From assembly GCF_900095725.1 (NCBI RefSeq), contig NZ_FMMP01000028.1, positions 355,227 through 419,226 on the forward strand: DNA of 64,000 nt, given 5' to 3'. The number at the start of each line of letters is the position of its first letter. Positions within the stretch are counted from its first letter, which is position 1. The notes beneath the pieces were generated by a model. It ran no database searches. It saw only the letters and a program-made list of their open reading frames with translations, and was not told the origin of the DNA. Below, one piece after another: positions 43,998-53,841 of the stretch. The stretch is from Cellulosilyticum sp. I15G10I2. GTDB taxonomy: Bacteria; Bacillota; Clostridia; Lachnospirales; Cellulosilyticaceae. The position numbers were made by a program, and so were the translations under genes.

Positions 43998-45363
43998 CGT
44001 CATCCTCTCCCTGTTCTAAAATTGCTTCTAGGTTTTTTTCAATAAAGGAAGTATCAAAATTACCTTCTTTAAATGCCTTGGTGTTAAGTAGTTGATATTG
44101 GAAATAGATATTCGTATCTAAACCACCTATAACTAACTCCCCCAAAGCCCTTTCCATAATGTTGATAGCTTCTTCTCTCGTATCCCCATAGGTAATAATC
44201 TTTGCAAGCATCGAATCATAAGTAGGCGGTACTTTGTACCCTTGATATAACCCTGTTTCTATTCTAACCCCGCGACCACCTGGAAGATGAAGCTCTGATA
44301 CAGTGCCTGCACAAGGTCTAAAGTTTTTGTATGGATTTTCAGCATTAATACGACATTCAATTGCATGTCCTTTTAACTTAATATTTTCTGTGGTAAGACT
44401 TAGTTTTTCTCCAGATGCAATTTTTAGCTGTTCTTTAATAAGATCTACACCTGTTATCATCTCTGTAATAGGATGCTCTACTTGAATACGTGTATTCATT
44501 TCTATAAAGTAAAAATGTCCATTTTTATCCACAATAAACTCAATAGTTCCTGCATTCTCATAGTTAACTGCCTGAGCAGCTCTAATAGCTGCTTCTCCCA
44601 TACTTTCTCTAAGTTCTTCACTTAAAAAAGGTGAGGGGGCCTCTTCTATAACTTTTTGATGTCGCCTTTGAAGTGAGCAATCTCTTTCGCCTAGATGTAC
44701 AATATTGCCATAAGCGTCACCTAATATTTGAAATTCTATATGGCGTGGGTTTTGTACATATTTTTCCATATACATACTGCCATCACCAAAAGCATTACTC
44801 GCTTCACTGCTTGCTGATAAGAAAGCTTTTTCAAGCTCACACTCTTCCCATACAATACGCATTCCACGACCACCACCACCTGCCGAGGCCTTTAGCATGA
44901 CAGGATAACCTATTTGATCTGCAATCTTTTTGGCTGATTGTGCATCTGCTATTTTGCCATCAGAACCTGGTACTACAGGTACATCTGCCTGCATCATCAT
45001 TTCTCTGGCTTTTGCTTTATCTCCCATCATACGGATCATATCAGCTGTAGGTCCTATGAATTTAACATCACACTGACTGCATATCTCTGCAAACTTAGCA
45101 TTTTCTGATAAAAATCCAAAACCTGGGTGAATAGCATCTGAGCCTGTTAAAATTGCTGCACTGATAATGTTTTCTATATTGAGATAACTGTCCTTAGAAA
45201 GCGGACTCCCTATACAAACAGCTTCGTCAGCAAGTTTAACATGCAGCGCCTCTTGGTCTGCAGTAGAGTAAACAGCTACAGTTGCTATACCCATTTCTTG
45301 GCAAGCTCTTATAATACGAACGGCTATTTCACCTCTATTAGCGATAAGCACTTTTTGAATCAC
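43987..45363 (-). CDS. accC: Biotin carboxylase subunit of acetyl-CoA carboxylase
   Basis: 458 aa. KVLIANRGEIAVRIIRAC start, ATP-grasp loop KASAGGGGRGMRI, RDCSLQRRHQKVIEEAPSP and EMNTRIQVEHPITEMITG. ATP-dependent carboxylation of the biotin on AccB. Size and motifs are normal. Confidence 0.97.
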   Translation of the reverse strand: MIQKVLIANRGEIAVRIIRACQEMGIATVAVYSTADQEALHVKLADEAVCIGSPLSKDSYLNIENIISAAILTGSDAIHPGFGFLSENAKFAEICSQCDVKFIGPTADMIRMMGDKAKAREMMMQADVPVVPGSDGKIADAQSAKKIADQIGYPVMLKASAGGGGRGMRIVWEECELEKAFLSASSEASNAFGDGSMYMEKYVQNPRHIEFQILGDAYGNIVHLGERDCSLQRRHQKVIEEAPSPFLSEELRESMGEAAIRAAQAVNYENAGTIEFIVDKNGHFYFIEMNTRIQVEHPITEMITGVDLIKEQLKIASGEKLSLTTENIKLKGHAIECRINAENPYKNFRPCAGTVSELHLPGGRGVRIETGLYQGYKVPPTYDSMLAKIITYGDTREEAINIMERALGELVIGGLDTNIYFQYQLLNTKAFKEGNFDTSFIEKNLEAILEQGEDDDAR

Positions 45364-45379
45364 AATGTCTCACCTCCCC

Positions 45380-45802
45380 TTAGCCTATAGCAAACATAAT
45401 TTCTGCTTCACACACTTTTTTGCCATCTACAGTAGCTAGTGCTTTACCAATGCCCATGGGGCCTTTTTGTTTAATAATCGAGCACTCTAGCTTTAAAATA
45501 TCTCCTGGCAGTACTTTGTCTCTGAATTTAGCTTCTTTAACCGAGGCAAGGTAGGCAACTTTACCTTTATTTGCTTCTTGAGATAAAATAGCAATGGCAC
45601 CAACTTGTGCTAATGCCTCTACGATAAGAACTCCTGGCATTACAGGCAGTCCTGGAAAATGTCCCTGAAAAAATGGTTCATTCATTGTAACGTTTTTGTA
45701 CCCTATAACACCTGCGCCATTTTCTAGTATTTCAGCCTTATCTACAAGTAGAAAGGGATATCTATGGGGTAAAATCTCCATAATTTGCTGAATGTTTAAC
45801 AT
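45380..45802 (-). CDS. fabZ: 3-hydroxyacyl-ACP dehydratase
   Basis: 140 aa hot-dog fold enzyme: [13 protein letters not shown], the active-site His in [20 protein letters not shown] with its Glu. It is the sole 3-hydroxyacyl-ACP dehydratase in the operon; no FabM or FabN homologue is present, so how unsaturated fatty acids are made cannot be seen from this window. Confidence 0.95.
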   Translation of the reverse strand: MLNIQQIMEILPHRYPFLLVDKAEILENGAGVIGYKNVTMNEPFFQGHFPGLPVMPGVLIVEALAQVGAIAILSQEANKGKVAYLASVKEAKFRDKVLPGDILKLECSIIKQKGPMGIGKALATVDGKKVCEAEIMFAIG

Positions 45803-45819
45803 GGTTTCACTCCCTTAAA

Positions 45820-46275
45820 TTATTTAATCACAAATAATGGCTGAGCATACTCTACCATTTGTTCATTTTTTACTAATACTTCTACTATTTCGCCGTCTAC
45901 TTCGGCTTCCACTTCATTCATAAGTTTCATAGCTTCTATAATACAAATCACGTCACCTTTTTTAATTTTAGAACCTACTGTTACAAACGGTGCTCCCCCA
46001 GGAGTACTTGATGCATAAAAAGTCCCTACCATCGGTGAAGTAATTTGTTTTTTTTCTGAGCAATCTTCTTTTTTAATAACAACATTGTCACTTTCGTTAT
46101 TAATAGCAATAGTTGGATAATTCATAGCTGGTTGAACGACTTGGGAGCTGGCTATTTGAACGATCTCTTTTTCTTTTTCAAGGTTAATCTCAAATGTGTC
46201 ACATTTGAGCGATAACTTCGTAAGATCAGCTTCTTTAAACTCATTAACTAATTGTTTAATAATTTCAATATCCAT
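45820..46275 (-). CDS. accB: Biotin carboxyl carrier protein
   Basis: 151 aa. The C-terminal biotinyl domain (~75-151) has the biotinylated lysine in [13 protein letters not shown]; the N-terminal ~40 residues form the carboxylase-interaction helix, followed by a linker. It immediately follows fabF (no gap). Confidence 0.96.
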   Translation of the reverse strand: MDIEIIKQLVNEFKEADLTKLSLKCDTFEINLEKEKEIVQIASSQVVQPAMNYPTIAINNESDNVVIKKEDCSEKKQITSPMVGTFYASSTPGGAPFVTVGSKIKKGDVICIIEAMKLMNEVEAEVDGEIVEVLVKNEQMVEYAQPLFVIK

Positions 46276-47520
46276 CTATACTTCATCCTCCCACTTTTTG
46301 ACTATAATACTTGCATTATGTCCGCCAAATCCTAGTGAATTACTCATTGCATATTTAACTTTCATCGCTCTTCCTACATTAGGTACATAATCTAAATCAC
46401 ATTCTTCATCTGAAACCTGATGGCCAATTGTAGGCGGAACAAAATCCTCTTCTACAGCTTTAACAATAGCCACTGCTTCTATACCACCAGCTGCTCCTAA
46501 AAGATGTCCTGTCATCGATTTAGTTGAACTAATAGCTACCTTAGTGTCATACCCAAATACTTTTTTAATAGCTAGTGTTTCTATCTTATCATTGTAAGGT
46601 GTACTTGTACCATGAGCATTGATGTAATCTATTTCACTTGGATCAATACCAGCTTCATTAATAGCTTCTTGGATTGCTTTTGTCGCCCCTTCACCATCAG
46701 GCATAGGGGAGGTAATATGATAGGCATCTCCTGTTGCGCCATACCCTACTACTTCTGCAAGAATACGTGCCCCTCTTTTCTTTGCATGTTCTAGTGTTTC
46801 AAGTACTAAAACACCCGCACCTTCTCCCATAACAAAGCCATCTCGCTCTTTATCAAATGGAATAGATGCTCTTTTAGGATCACTTGAACTGCTAAGTGCC
46901 GTAAGTGCACTAAAGCCAGCTATACCAAGGGGTGTAATACATGCCTCAGTACCACCTGCAATAATGACATCATTAATACCTTGTTTAAGTGCTCTAAAGG
47001 CTTCACCAATTGAATGGGTACCCGATGCACAAGCTGTTACAACTGTTGAACAAATACCCTTTGCACCTGTATAAATAGATACATTGCCTGCTGCCATATT
47101 TACAATAGCCATAGGTACAAAAAGCGGAGATATTCTTTTAGCACCTTTTTCTCTTAGCTTTTTCGCTTCTTCTTCTATAACACCGAGTCCACCTATACCA
47201 CTTCCGATGATAACGCCCACTCTAGTAGGATCTTCTTTAGTCATATCTATACCCGCCTGCTCTAATGCTTCTTTACTAGCATAAATAGCAAACTGAGAAA
47301 ATTTCGCAAGTCTTCTTTGCTCTTTTTTATCCATATGTTTTTCTGGCTGAAAGTCTGTGACTTCTCCTGCAACCTTTACTTGTAATTCTTCCAAATGATT
47401 TGCATCGGAGATAAGTTTAATACCACTCACGCCTTCTTTTAAATTATTCCAATAAGTATCGATATCATTACCTACAGGGGATACGACTCCCATCCCAGTA
47501 ACAACTACTCTATTACTCAT
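46276..47520 (-). CDS. fabF: Beta-ketoacyl-ACP synthase II
   Basis: 414 aa thiolase-fold condensing enzyme. Catalytic Cys in [14 protein letters not shown], His in [12 protein letters not shown] and His in [17 protein letters not shown]. It elongates acyl-ACP with malonyl-ACP. Length typical. Confidence 0.97.
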   Translation of the reverse strand: MSNRVVVTGMGVVSPVGNDIDTYWNNLKEGVSGIKLISDANHLEELQVKVAGEVTDFQPEKHMDKKEQRRLAKFSQFAIYASKEALEQAGIDMTKEDPTRVGVIIGSGIGGLGVIEEEAKKLREKGAKRISPLFVPMAIVNMAAGNVSIYTGAKGICSTVVTACASGTHSIGEAFRALKQGINDVIIAGGTEACITPLGIAGFSALTALSSSSDPKRASIPFDKERDGFVMGEGAGVLVLETLEHAKKRGARILAEVVGYGATGDAYHITSPMPDGEGATKAIQEAINEAGIDPSEIDYINAHGTSTPYNDKIETLAIKKVFGYDTKVAISSTKSMTGHLLGAAGGIEAVAIVKAVEEDFVPPTIGHQVSDEECDLDYVPNVGRAMKVKYAMSNSLGFGGHNASIIVKKWEDEV

Positions 47521-47546
47521 TTTTCCACCTCCTTATTAGGGTTAGA

Positions 47547-48290
47547 TTACATTGCCATACCGCCGTCTACTCTAATTGTTTCTCCTGTAATATAAGTTGC
47601 AAGGTCACTTGCTAAAAACAATGCTGTATTTGCTACGTCTTTCATGCTTCCATAGCGTTTCATTGGAATATTACTTGTTGTTGCTTCTTTTACTGCATCT
47701 GGAAGAACATTTGTCATCTCTGATACAATAAAGCCTGGCGCAATAGCATTGATACGAATATTTTTTTGTCCGAATTCTCTTGCTGCGGATTTTGTAAATC
47801 CGATAATACCAGCTTTTGATGCTGCATAATTACACTGTCCTACATTGCCTGCAAGTCCAACTACAGATGCCATATTAATAACACTGCCGCCAGTTTTTAA
47901 CATAACTTTTGTAGCATGTTTTGTACAGTTAAACACGCCTTTTAGATTAACAGCAATAACTTGATCAAATTCTTCTTCTGTCATTCTTAGAAGCAGCATA
48001 TCTCTCGTTATCCCTGCATTATTTACAAGAATATCTAGTTTGCCAAAGTGATTGATCGTCTTATCAATAAGTGCTTTTGATTCTTCAAAGTTTGAAATAT
48101 CCGCACAAATAGCAACAGCACTGCCGCCTTTTTCTTCTATTTCTTCAACTACTGCTTTGGCTTCTTGGCCCATGCTGTGCATCGGGTAATTAATAACAAC
48201 CTTTGCGCCGTTCTCTGCGTAAAGCATAGCGATTTCTTTTCCTATTCCTCTTACACTTCCTGTAACGATTGCAACCTTATCTTTTAGCAT
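47547..48290 (-). CDS. fabG: 3-oxoacyl-ACP reductase
   Basis: 247 aa SDR enzyme: cofactor motif TGSVRGIGKEIA, NNAG in ILVNNAGITRDML, catalytic Ser and Y-x3-K in NYAASKAGIIGF. NADPH-dependent reduction of 3-ketoacyl-ACP. It overlaps fabD by 7 nt. Confidence 0.96.
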   Translation of the reverse strand: MLKDKVAIVTGSVRGIGKEIAMLYAENGAKVVINYPMHSMGQEAKAVVEEIEEKGGSAVAICADISNFEESKALIDKTINHFGKLDILVNNAGITRDMLLLRMTEEEFDQVIAVNLKGVFNCTKHATKVMLKTGGSVINMASVVGLAGNVGQCNYAASKAGIIGFTKSAAREFGQKNIRINAIAPGFIVSEMTNVLPDAVKEATTSNIPMKRYGSMKDVANTALFLASDLATYITGETIRVDGGMAM

Positions 48291-49234
48291 ACTTTGCCTC
48301 CTATAATCTCTATTACATTTTCAAGAGAAGCTTGATCTTCTACATTTAACACCCTAACATCACCAGATATTTTCTTAACCAAATTACAGAGTGTGCGTTT
48401 AGGACCCACTTCTATAAATGTATCAAATCCTTCACCTATTAAATGCAGAATACTTTCTCTAAACCGAACCCCTTTTACTACTTGCAAAGGAATATTAGCA
48501 ATTATCTGATTCTTGTTCATGTAATCTGCCGTTACATTGCTTATAATAGGTATATTCACTTCATTAAAAGTGATATGTTCAATCTCTGCCTGCAGTGCAT
48601 CCGCAGCATCTTTCATCAGCGAGCTATGAAAAGCGCCGCTTACTTGAAGAGGCAATACCCTTTTAGCCCCTGCCTCTTTAAGATATGGCATAGCTGCCTC
48701 TAGTGCTTCTTTTGTTCCAGATAATGTAACTTGCCCTGGACAATTATCATTAGCAATTTCTGCCGGCCCTATTTCTTTTGTAACCTTCTTGCACACTTCA
48801 TCTATTTTATCTATTTCAAGTCCAATCACAGCTACCATACCACCTGGATGTGCTTTTGCACATGTCTCCATATAGCCTGCTCTTTTTTCAACTAATTTCA
48901 AAGTTTCTTCAAAACCTAGGGCGCCACCTGCCATAATAGCACTGTATTCCCCTAGGCTAAATCCAAGTACTGCATCTGCCTTAAACCCTTTAGCTTTCAA
49001 AGCTTCATAAGCAGCTACATTCGTGGTAAAAAGTGCAGCTTGTGTATAACGGGTTTGATTAATAATTCCTTGCGAATCTTCGAAGCAAACTTCTTTTATA
49101 TCCCAATCTAAAATATCAGCTGCCGCATCGAATATTCTTTTACTTTCACTATAATTATCATATAAGTTCTTGCCCATCCCTATACTTTGAGCGCCTTGCC
49201 CGGGAAATAATATCGCTGTTTTCACCTCTACCAC
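48284..49234 (-). CDS. fabD: Malonyl-CoA:ACP transacylase
   Basis: 316 aa from the GTG at 49234, or 313 aa from a second GTG at 49225 (VKTAILFPGQGAQ), which fits the family better. Catalytic Ser in LGFSLGEYSAI, His in SGAFHSSLM. Loads malonate onto ACP. Confidence 0.95.
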   Translation of the reverse strand: MVEVKTAILFPGQGAQSIGMGKNLYDNYSESKRIFDAAADILDWDIKEVCFEDSQGIINQTRYTQAALFTTNVAAYEALKAKGFKADAVLGFSLGEYSAIMAGGALGFEETLKLVEKRAGYMETCAKAHPGGMVAVIGLEIDKIDEVCKKVTKEIGPAEIANDNCPGQVTLSGTKEALEAAMPYLKEAGAKRVLPLQVSGAFHSSLMKDAADALQAEIEHITFNEVNIPIISNVTADYMNKNQIIANIPLQVVKGVRFRESILHLIGEGFDTFIEVGPKRTLCNLVKKISGDVRVLNVEDQASLENVIEIIGGKVC

Positions 49235-49269
49235 TACCTGCTTTCTTCAATATTTCTTTGTACTATAGA

Positions 49270-50226
49270 TTACATGTTTTCGTTAATATAATGTGTTCTT
49301 TGCAGTGTTATTTCTTTTAATTCTTTCATAAGTTCTTCAATAATTTCCTCTGCTGGCTGCCTTTTTTTAACAAGGCCTGCAATTTGTCCTGCCATAACAG
49401 AGCCATTCATGACATCACCTTCTATTACTGCTCTGTAGAGTCCTCCAGCACCTAGCTCTTCAAGCTTATTTAAGTCTGTACCCTCTTTTTCTAATTTCAT
49501 AAAAGTTCTTGTCATTTGGTTTTTAAATACTCTGACGGGATGTCCTGTTGATCTCCCTGTTACTACAGTATCAATATCTGTAGCTTTTAATACCTTTTCT
49601 TTATAAGCTTCATGCACAGTACATTCTTCAGCTACTAAAAAGCGTGTACCGATTTGCACTGCCTGTGCGCCTAACATCATTGCTGCTGCAAAACCTCTGC
49701 CATCAGCGATGCCTCCAGCTGCTATAACAGGAATACTTACTGCATCTACTACTTGTGGTATAAGAGCCATTGTTGTGAGCTCACCAATGTGCCCTCCAGA
49801 TTCACATCCTTCAGCAACAATTGCATCAGCTCCCTCTTTTTCCATTCTTTTAGCAATAGCCACAGATGGGACAACGGGAATAACTTTTATACCTTTAGAT
49901 TTCCATAATTCCATATATTTCCCTGGGTTACCAGCACCAGTCGTAACAACCTTTACGCCTTCTTCTGCTACCACCTTTGCAACTTCATCAGCATGGGGGC
50001 TAAGAAGCATAACATTGACACCAAAAGGTTTATCAGTTACCTTTTTGCATGCTCTTATTTCTTCTCTAAGCCAGTCAGCTGGTGCATTACCTGCAGCTAT
50101 AATGCCTAGACCCCCTGCTTTTGATACTGCCGCTGCAATGGCATGATTGCTTACCCACGCCATTGCACCTTGAAATATAGGATATTTAATGCCCAGCATA
50201 TCACATATACTATTCATAGCATTCAA
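49270..50226 (-). CDS. fabK: FMN-dependent enoyl-ACP reductase II
   Basis: 318 aa TIM-barrel flavoenzyme of the nitronate monooxygenase superfamily: YPIFQGAMAWVSNHAIA, CESGGHIGELTTMALIPQV, PVIAAGGIADGRG. Its place in the operon between acpP and fabD is that of FabK, replacing FabI. A paralogue is encoded divergently at 52187. Confidence 0.93.
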   Translation of the reverse strand: MNAMNSICDMLGIKYPIFQGAMAWVSNHAIAAAVSKAGGLGIIAAGNAPADWLREEIRACKKVTDKPFGVNVMLLSPHADEVAKVVAEEGVKVVTTGAGNPGKYMELWKSKGIKVIPVVPSVAIAKRMEKEGADAIVAEGCESGGHIGELTTMALIPQVVDAVSIPVIAAGGIADGRGFAAAMMLGAQAVQIGTRFLVAEECTVHEAYKEKVLKATDIDTVVTGRSTGHPVRVFKNQMTRTFMKLEKEGTDLNKLEELGAGGLYRAVIEGDVMNGSVMAGQIAGLVKKRQPAEEIIEELMKELKEITLQRTHYINENM

Positions 50227-50243
50227 ACTCCTTTGTTAATGGT

Positions 50244-50471
50244 TTATTGTCTTTCTGTAATATAGTTTACTGCATCTCCAGCTGTTTGAATTTGCTCTAC
50301 ATCCTCATTTGAAATTGAGATGCCAAATTCTTCTTCAATTGCCATAACGATTTCAAAAAGATCCAGTGAATCTGCACCTAAATCATCACGAAATGTTGAC
50401 TCCATTTTAACTTCTGATTCTTCAATACCTAATTTGTCTGCTACGATTGCTTGTAATTTTTCAAATACCAT
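50244..50471 (-). CDS. acpP: Acyl carrier protein
   Basis: 75 aa, acidic four-helix protein; the phosphopantetheine serine lies in [15 protein letters not shown]. Carries the growing acyl chain. Confidence 0.97.
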   Translation of the reverse strand: MVFEKLQAIVADKLGIEESEVKMESTFRDDLGADSLDLFEIVMAIEEEFGISISNEDVEQIQTAGDAVNYITERQ

Positions 50472-50543
50472 TTTAACTTCCTCCTAATATTATAATTTAT
50501 CCTAAATGGCTTATAGCCTATTGGATACTATTCCCTGGGACCA

Positions 50544-51509
50544 TTATTCCCATACAATAAACATACTGCCCCATGTGAGTCCTGCTCCGAAACCTGATAA
50601 AATAATCTTGTCTCCGGGCTTTAGCTTTTCTTTTGCATCAGCAAGCGCTATTGGAATACTAGCGGCTGAGGTATTACCATACTTGTGTAAATTCTTAAAA
50701 AATTTCTCATTATCTACATCTAGTTTTTTCGCTACACTATCCATGATCCTAGCATTTGCTTGATGTAAAATGAACAAATCTATATCTTGCGGCGTATAAC
50801 CGGTATCAGCTAAAACATTTTGTATATTCTGTGGAACAGCTGTTGTTGCAAATTTATAAACTTCTCTGCCATTCATCTGCATATACTTTTGAGTATTTTG
50901 TGTCTCATTAAACTTATTAGGCTCAGTTAGACTTGGCAGTGTAATAAGGTCGCTTCCGTCCCCATCGCTAGCTGTTAAAATCTTAATCACTTTATTTTCA
51001 TTTGATCTTGCATAAACAGCAGCACCTGCGCCATCTGCAAAAAGCACACAGGTATTTCTATCTTCCCAGTCAACAGTCTTACTGAGCACTTCTGCACCTA
51101 TTACTAGTGCATGCTTATAATTGCCTTGATGAATAAGACTTACTGCGACTTCTGAGGCAAAGATAAAACCACTGCATGCTGCTGCAAGGTCAAAACAAGT
51201 GGCATTTTTAATACCTAGTCTTTGTGCTACACAACAAGCTGTGCTTGGCATTGTATAATCTGGGGTTACTGTTGCAACAATAACTAAATCTATTGCATCA
51301 GCATTTAGGCCGCTGTCTGTAAGCGCATGCTGTGCAGCTGAGGCTGCTAAGTCAGTTGTGGTTTCTCCTGTTGAGATATGTCTGGATTTTATGCCTGTTC
51401 GCGATTCAATCCACTCATCTGATGTATCAATAAATTTAGCGATATCATCATTAGATACTTCAAGTTCTGGCACTGCTTTACCTAGGCCACTTATTTTTAC
51501 TCCATACAT
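50544..51509 (-). CDS. fabH: Beta-ketoacyl-ACP synthase III
   Basis: 321 aa. Catalytic Cys in FDLAAACSGFIFA, His in FILHQANARIMD and Asn in KYGNTSAASIPIAL. Starts synthesis by condensing acetyl-CoA (or branched primers) with malonyl-ACP. Follows fabT by 20 bases. Confidence 0.96.
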   Translation of the reverse strand: MYGVKISGLGKAVPELEVSNDDIAKFIDTSDEWIESRTGIKSRHISTGETTTDLAASAAQHALTDSGLNADAIDLVIVATVTPDYTMPSTACCVAQRLGIKNATCFDLAAACSGFIFASEVAVSLIHQGNYKHALVIGAEVLSKTVDWEDRNTCVLFADGAGAAVYARSNENKVIKILTASDGDGSDLITLPSLTEPNKFNETQNTQKYMQMNGREVYKFATTAVPQNIQNVLADTGYTPQDIDLFILHQANARIMDSVAKKLDVDNEKFFKNLHKYGNTSAASIPIALADAKEKLKPGDKIILSGFGAGLTWGSMFIVWE

Positions 51510-51529
51510 GTCTTTGATCTCCTATATGG

Positions 51530-51979
51530 TTATTTTGTAATATCGTACTGCTCTCTAAAAAATTCAGTTAAGCGCTTAAGTGATTCAATAAGTATATTAT
51601 TATCTTCTTCTGACATGCCGTCTACTATACTTTTAACCATCGTCGCATGAAAACTTTCATGTAATCTATGGGCAAGTTTCCCTTTATTTGTCAGTGTAAT
51701 CACTACAAATCGTCTGTCGTCTTGAGCATGATTTCTAAGAACATACTCTTTTTTTACAAGACGATTAATAGTAGTTGTAAGCGTCCCTACAGTAATGCCT
51801 AACTGGCTTGCTACTTCAGTCATTGTCCTTGGTGCAAAGCCAATTGCCTCTATAACATGTAACTCTGTCATCGTTAAGTCATTAAACGGCCCACTATCAA
51901 GGGCTGCTTTTTCAATTGTAAGTATATCATTAAACAAATTTACAAGCAGTTCATTGACTACTTCTATAGAGTTTTGCAA
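51530..51979 (-). CDS. fabT: FabT-like MarR-family repressor of fatty acid synthesis
   Basis: 149 aa if started at the TTG at 51979, which has GGAGGAG 6 nt upstream; the ATG at 51985 is too close to that site, and a longer frame from 52030 would begin inside an operator and downstream promoter elements. MarR winged helix with LTMTELHVIEAIGFAPRTMT, QLGITVGTLTTTINRLVKKE and the DDRRFVVITLT wing. First gene of the fab/acc operon, as in Streptococcus. FabT-like boxes flank its promoter. Confidence 0.9.
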   Translation of the reverse strand: MQNSIEVVNELLVNLFNDILTIEKAALDSGPFNDLTMTELHVIEAIGFAPRTMTEVASQLGITVGTLTTTINRLVKKEYVLRNHAQDDRRFVVITLTNKGKLAHRLHESFHATMVKSIVDGMSEEDNNILIESLKRLTEFFREQYDITK

Positions 51980-52018
51980 GCCCATCTCCTCCAACCGTAA
52001 ACTTTGAATATAGAATAT

Positions 52019-52031
52019 TTTGTTTATCAAA
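52019..52031. promoter_or_regulatory. FabT operator 1
   Basis: TTTGTTTATCAAA, one mismatch from TTTGATTATCAAA. Located between the promoter and the start of fabT. Confidence 0.75.
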
Positions 52032-52046
52032 GTATTTTACATCCAA

Positions 52047-52076
52047 AGTATATCCCACTTAATCCCATTTTGTCAA
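52047..52076 (-). promoter_or_regulatory. Promoter of the fabT-fab-acc operon
   Basis: Minus strand: TTGACA (52076-52071), 18-nt spacer, TATACT (52052-52047). Operators 1 and 2 lie immediately on its two sides. Confidence 0.8.
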
Positions 52077-52077
52077 G

Positions 52078-52090
52078 TTTGATTGTTAAA
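52078..52090. promoter_or_regulatory. FabT operator 2
   Basis: TTTGATTGTTAAA, two mismatches from the palindromic box; abuts the -35 of the fab operon. Confidence 0.6.
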
Positions 52091-52100
52091 GTATTTTCTA

Positions 52101-52129
52101 TTGACATTCTTTTGCCACAATAATATACT
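52101..52129 (+). promoter_or_regulatory. Promoter of the divergent FabK-like gene
   Basis: TTGACA (52101-52106), exactly 17 nt, TATACT (52124-52129). The last base of the -10 is the first of FabT operator 3. Confidence 0.85.
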
Positions 52130-52141
52130 TTGATTATCAAA
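52129..52141. promoter_or_regulatory. FabT operator 3
   Basis: TTTGATTATCAAA: perfect palindromic FabT-type box covering the transcription start region of the FabK-like gene. Confidence 0.85.
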
Positions 52142-52149
52142 CAATTTAT

Positions 52150-52162
52150 TTTGATTTTCAAA
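52150..52162. promoter_or_regulatory. FabT operator 4
   Basis: TTTGATTTTCAAA, one mismatch from the perfect box, 21 bases (two helical turns) after operator 3. Confidence 0.75.
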
Positions 52163-52186
52163 GTATACTATCGAGGTGATTGAATT

Positions 52187-53236
52187 ATGTCTTCTAAAAA
52201 ATTAAACATCGGACATCTAATGCCGTCTTTTCCTGTCATTCAAGGAGGTATGGGAATTGGTATTTCTCTTAGCTCTCTTGCTGGCCATGTGGCAAAATGT
52301 GGTGGGATCGGCATTCTTTCTGGCGTACAAATAGGCTTTAGAGAATCTGATTTTATAGCTAATACATTGGGCGCTAACTTAAGAGCTCTTGAGAAAGAAA
52401 TTGCAAATGCGCGTACAATAGCTCCAAATGGTATTATAGGTGTCAACTTAATGGTAGCTATGAAAAATTATGCTGAACTTGTCAAAAAAGCTGTAAGCTG
52501 TAAAATTGACCTTATTATATCTGGTGCAGGTCTTCCTTTAGACCTACCTGGGCTTGTACAAGGAAGTTCTACACAAATTGCCCCTATTGTATCTTCTGGA
52601 AAAGCTGCTAGCGTCATTTGTCGCATGTGGGATAAGAGGTATCAGTATGCACCTGATTGTATCGTAGTTGAAGGGCCTCTTGCTGGTGGACATCTCGGCT
52701 TTTCACCTGATGATGTTTCTAAGGAAGAAAATGTACTTGATATTGTAAATGATGTTAAAAAAATAGCTTCTGAATATGAAGCAAAATATCATAAATCAAT
52801 TCCTGTTATCGCAGCTGGAGGTATTTATACAGGTGAAGATGTAGCCCATGCTCTTGCAAATGGTGCTGATGGTGTGCAAATGGGAACGCGTTTTGTCACC
52901 ACTTATGAATGTGATGCCCCTCTTATTTATAAGGAAGCTTATATGAATGCCCGTAAAGAGGATATAGGTATTATAAAAAGTCCTGTGGGTATGCCTGGCC
53001 GAGCCATTCTTAATGGTTTTATTAAAAATCCCCCAGGAAATGACAGCTGTCTATATGATTGTATCCATAAATGTGGTATAGTAGACATTCCTTATTGCAT
53101 ATCTAGTGCACTTATAGCTGCTGCCACAGGGGATACCGAGAATGCCCTTTTGTTCTGTGGCAGTAATGCTTATAAGGCGACTCATCTAGAACATGTAAAA
53201 GATGTTTTCAAAGAAATAGAAGCAGCGCTTGCTTAA
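52187..53236 (+). CDS. FabK-like NAD(P)H-dependent flavin oxidoreductase
   Basis: 349 aa. TIM-barrel FMN enzyme related to nitronate monooxygenase/YrpB and FabK: FPVIQGGMGIGISLSSLAGH, VVEGPLAGGHLGFSPDD, PVIAAGGIYTGEDVA and ADGVQMGTRFVTT. A C-terminal cysteine-containing segment (DSCLYDCIHKCG) is absent from the fabK product. It is controlled from a promoter overlapped by FabT boxes, so it probably works in lipid metabolism, either as a second enoyl reductase or in acyl-chain modification. Confidence 0.85.
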   Translation: MSSKKLNIGHLMPSFPVIQGGMGIGISLSSLAGHVAKCGGIGILSGVQIGFRESDFIANTLGANLRALEKEIANARTIAPNGIIGVNLMVAMKNYAELVKKAVSCKIDLIISGAGLPLDLPGLVQGSSTQIAPIVSSGKAASVICRMWDKRYQYAPDCIVVEGPLAGGHLGFSPDDVSKEENVLDIVNDVKKIASEYEAKYHKSIPVIAAGGIYTGEDVAHALANGADGVQMGTRFVTTYECDAPLIYKEAYMNARKEDIGIIKSPVGMPGRAILNGFIKNPPGNDSCLYDCIHKCGIVDIPYCISSALIAAATGDTENALLFCGSNAYKATHLEHVKDVFKEIEAALA

Positions 53237-53237
53237 C

Positions 53238-53284
53238 ACAAAAAGCCATAAATTGACCCAGAATGTCAATTTATGGCTTTTTGT
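53238..53284. terminator. Bidirectional terminator
   Basis: 20-bp perfect stem (53238-53257 with 53265-53284) around a 7-nt loop, with A5 and T5 tracts inside the arms; between the convergent FabK-like and GNAT genes. Confidence 0.9.
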
Positions 53285-53291
53285 GGCTCTA

Positions 53292-53789
53292 TTAGGTGAT
53301 AATTTTCTGATAGCATACAAGATCAAGCCACCTATCAAACTTATACCCAACTTCTTTGTAATGTGCACACTTCTTATAACAATGTTTCTCAAATAGTGCT
53401 ATACTTCCTGTATTTTCACCACATATAAGACCTATAAGTGTATGAAGTTTTTTTGTTTTTGCACGACCTTCTATAAAAAGGAGTGCCAAAGAACCAATCC
53501 CTCGTCCTTCATACCCATGTTTCAAATAAATGGTTACCTCTGCTGTCTGATCAAAAGCTTCTCTTGTTTTATACTGTGTAAGTACCACATAGCCGCATAT
53601 AACGCCTGCATATTTGATAACGTATCCTTCATATTTAGAATGATTAAATATAACTAACTCTCTCATTTCATCTTTTGATATTTCTCTTTTATGAAATGTT
53701 GCTGTTGAATGATTGATATAGTAAAGATAAATAGCTCTTACTTCATCTATATGTTCTTCACTAATCATTTCAAATGTACATTGCTCCAT
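53292..53789 (-). CDS. GNAT-family N-acetyltransferase (phosphinothricin-acetyltransferase-like)
   Basis: 165 aa from the ATG at 53789 (MEQCTFEMISEEH), preceded by AGAGGGAAG; a longer frame would run into dnaB. Motifs: YYINHSTATFHKREIS near the N-terminus, acetyl-CoA loop LKHGYEGRGIGSLAL, and GLICGENTGSIALFEKH. The PAT/MnaT family acetylates small amines or methionine analogues; substrate unknown. Confidence 0.87.
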   Translation of the reverse strand: MEQCTFEMISEEHIDEVRAIYLYYINHSTATFHKREISKDEMRELVIFNHSKYEGYVIKYAGVICGYVVLTQYKTREAFDQTAEVTIYLKHGYEGRGIGSLALLFIEGRAKTKKLHTLIGLICGENTGSIALFEKHCYKKCAHYKEVGYKFDRWLDLVCYQKIIT

Positions 53790-53841
53790 AACTTTCGCTT
53801 CCCTCTTTAAAAACATAAATACTATTTTATATGTTTTGAAA

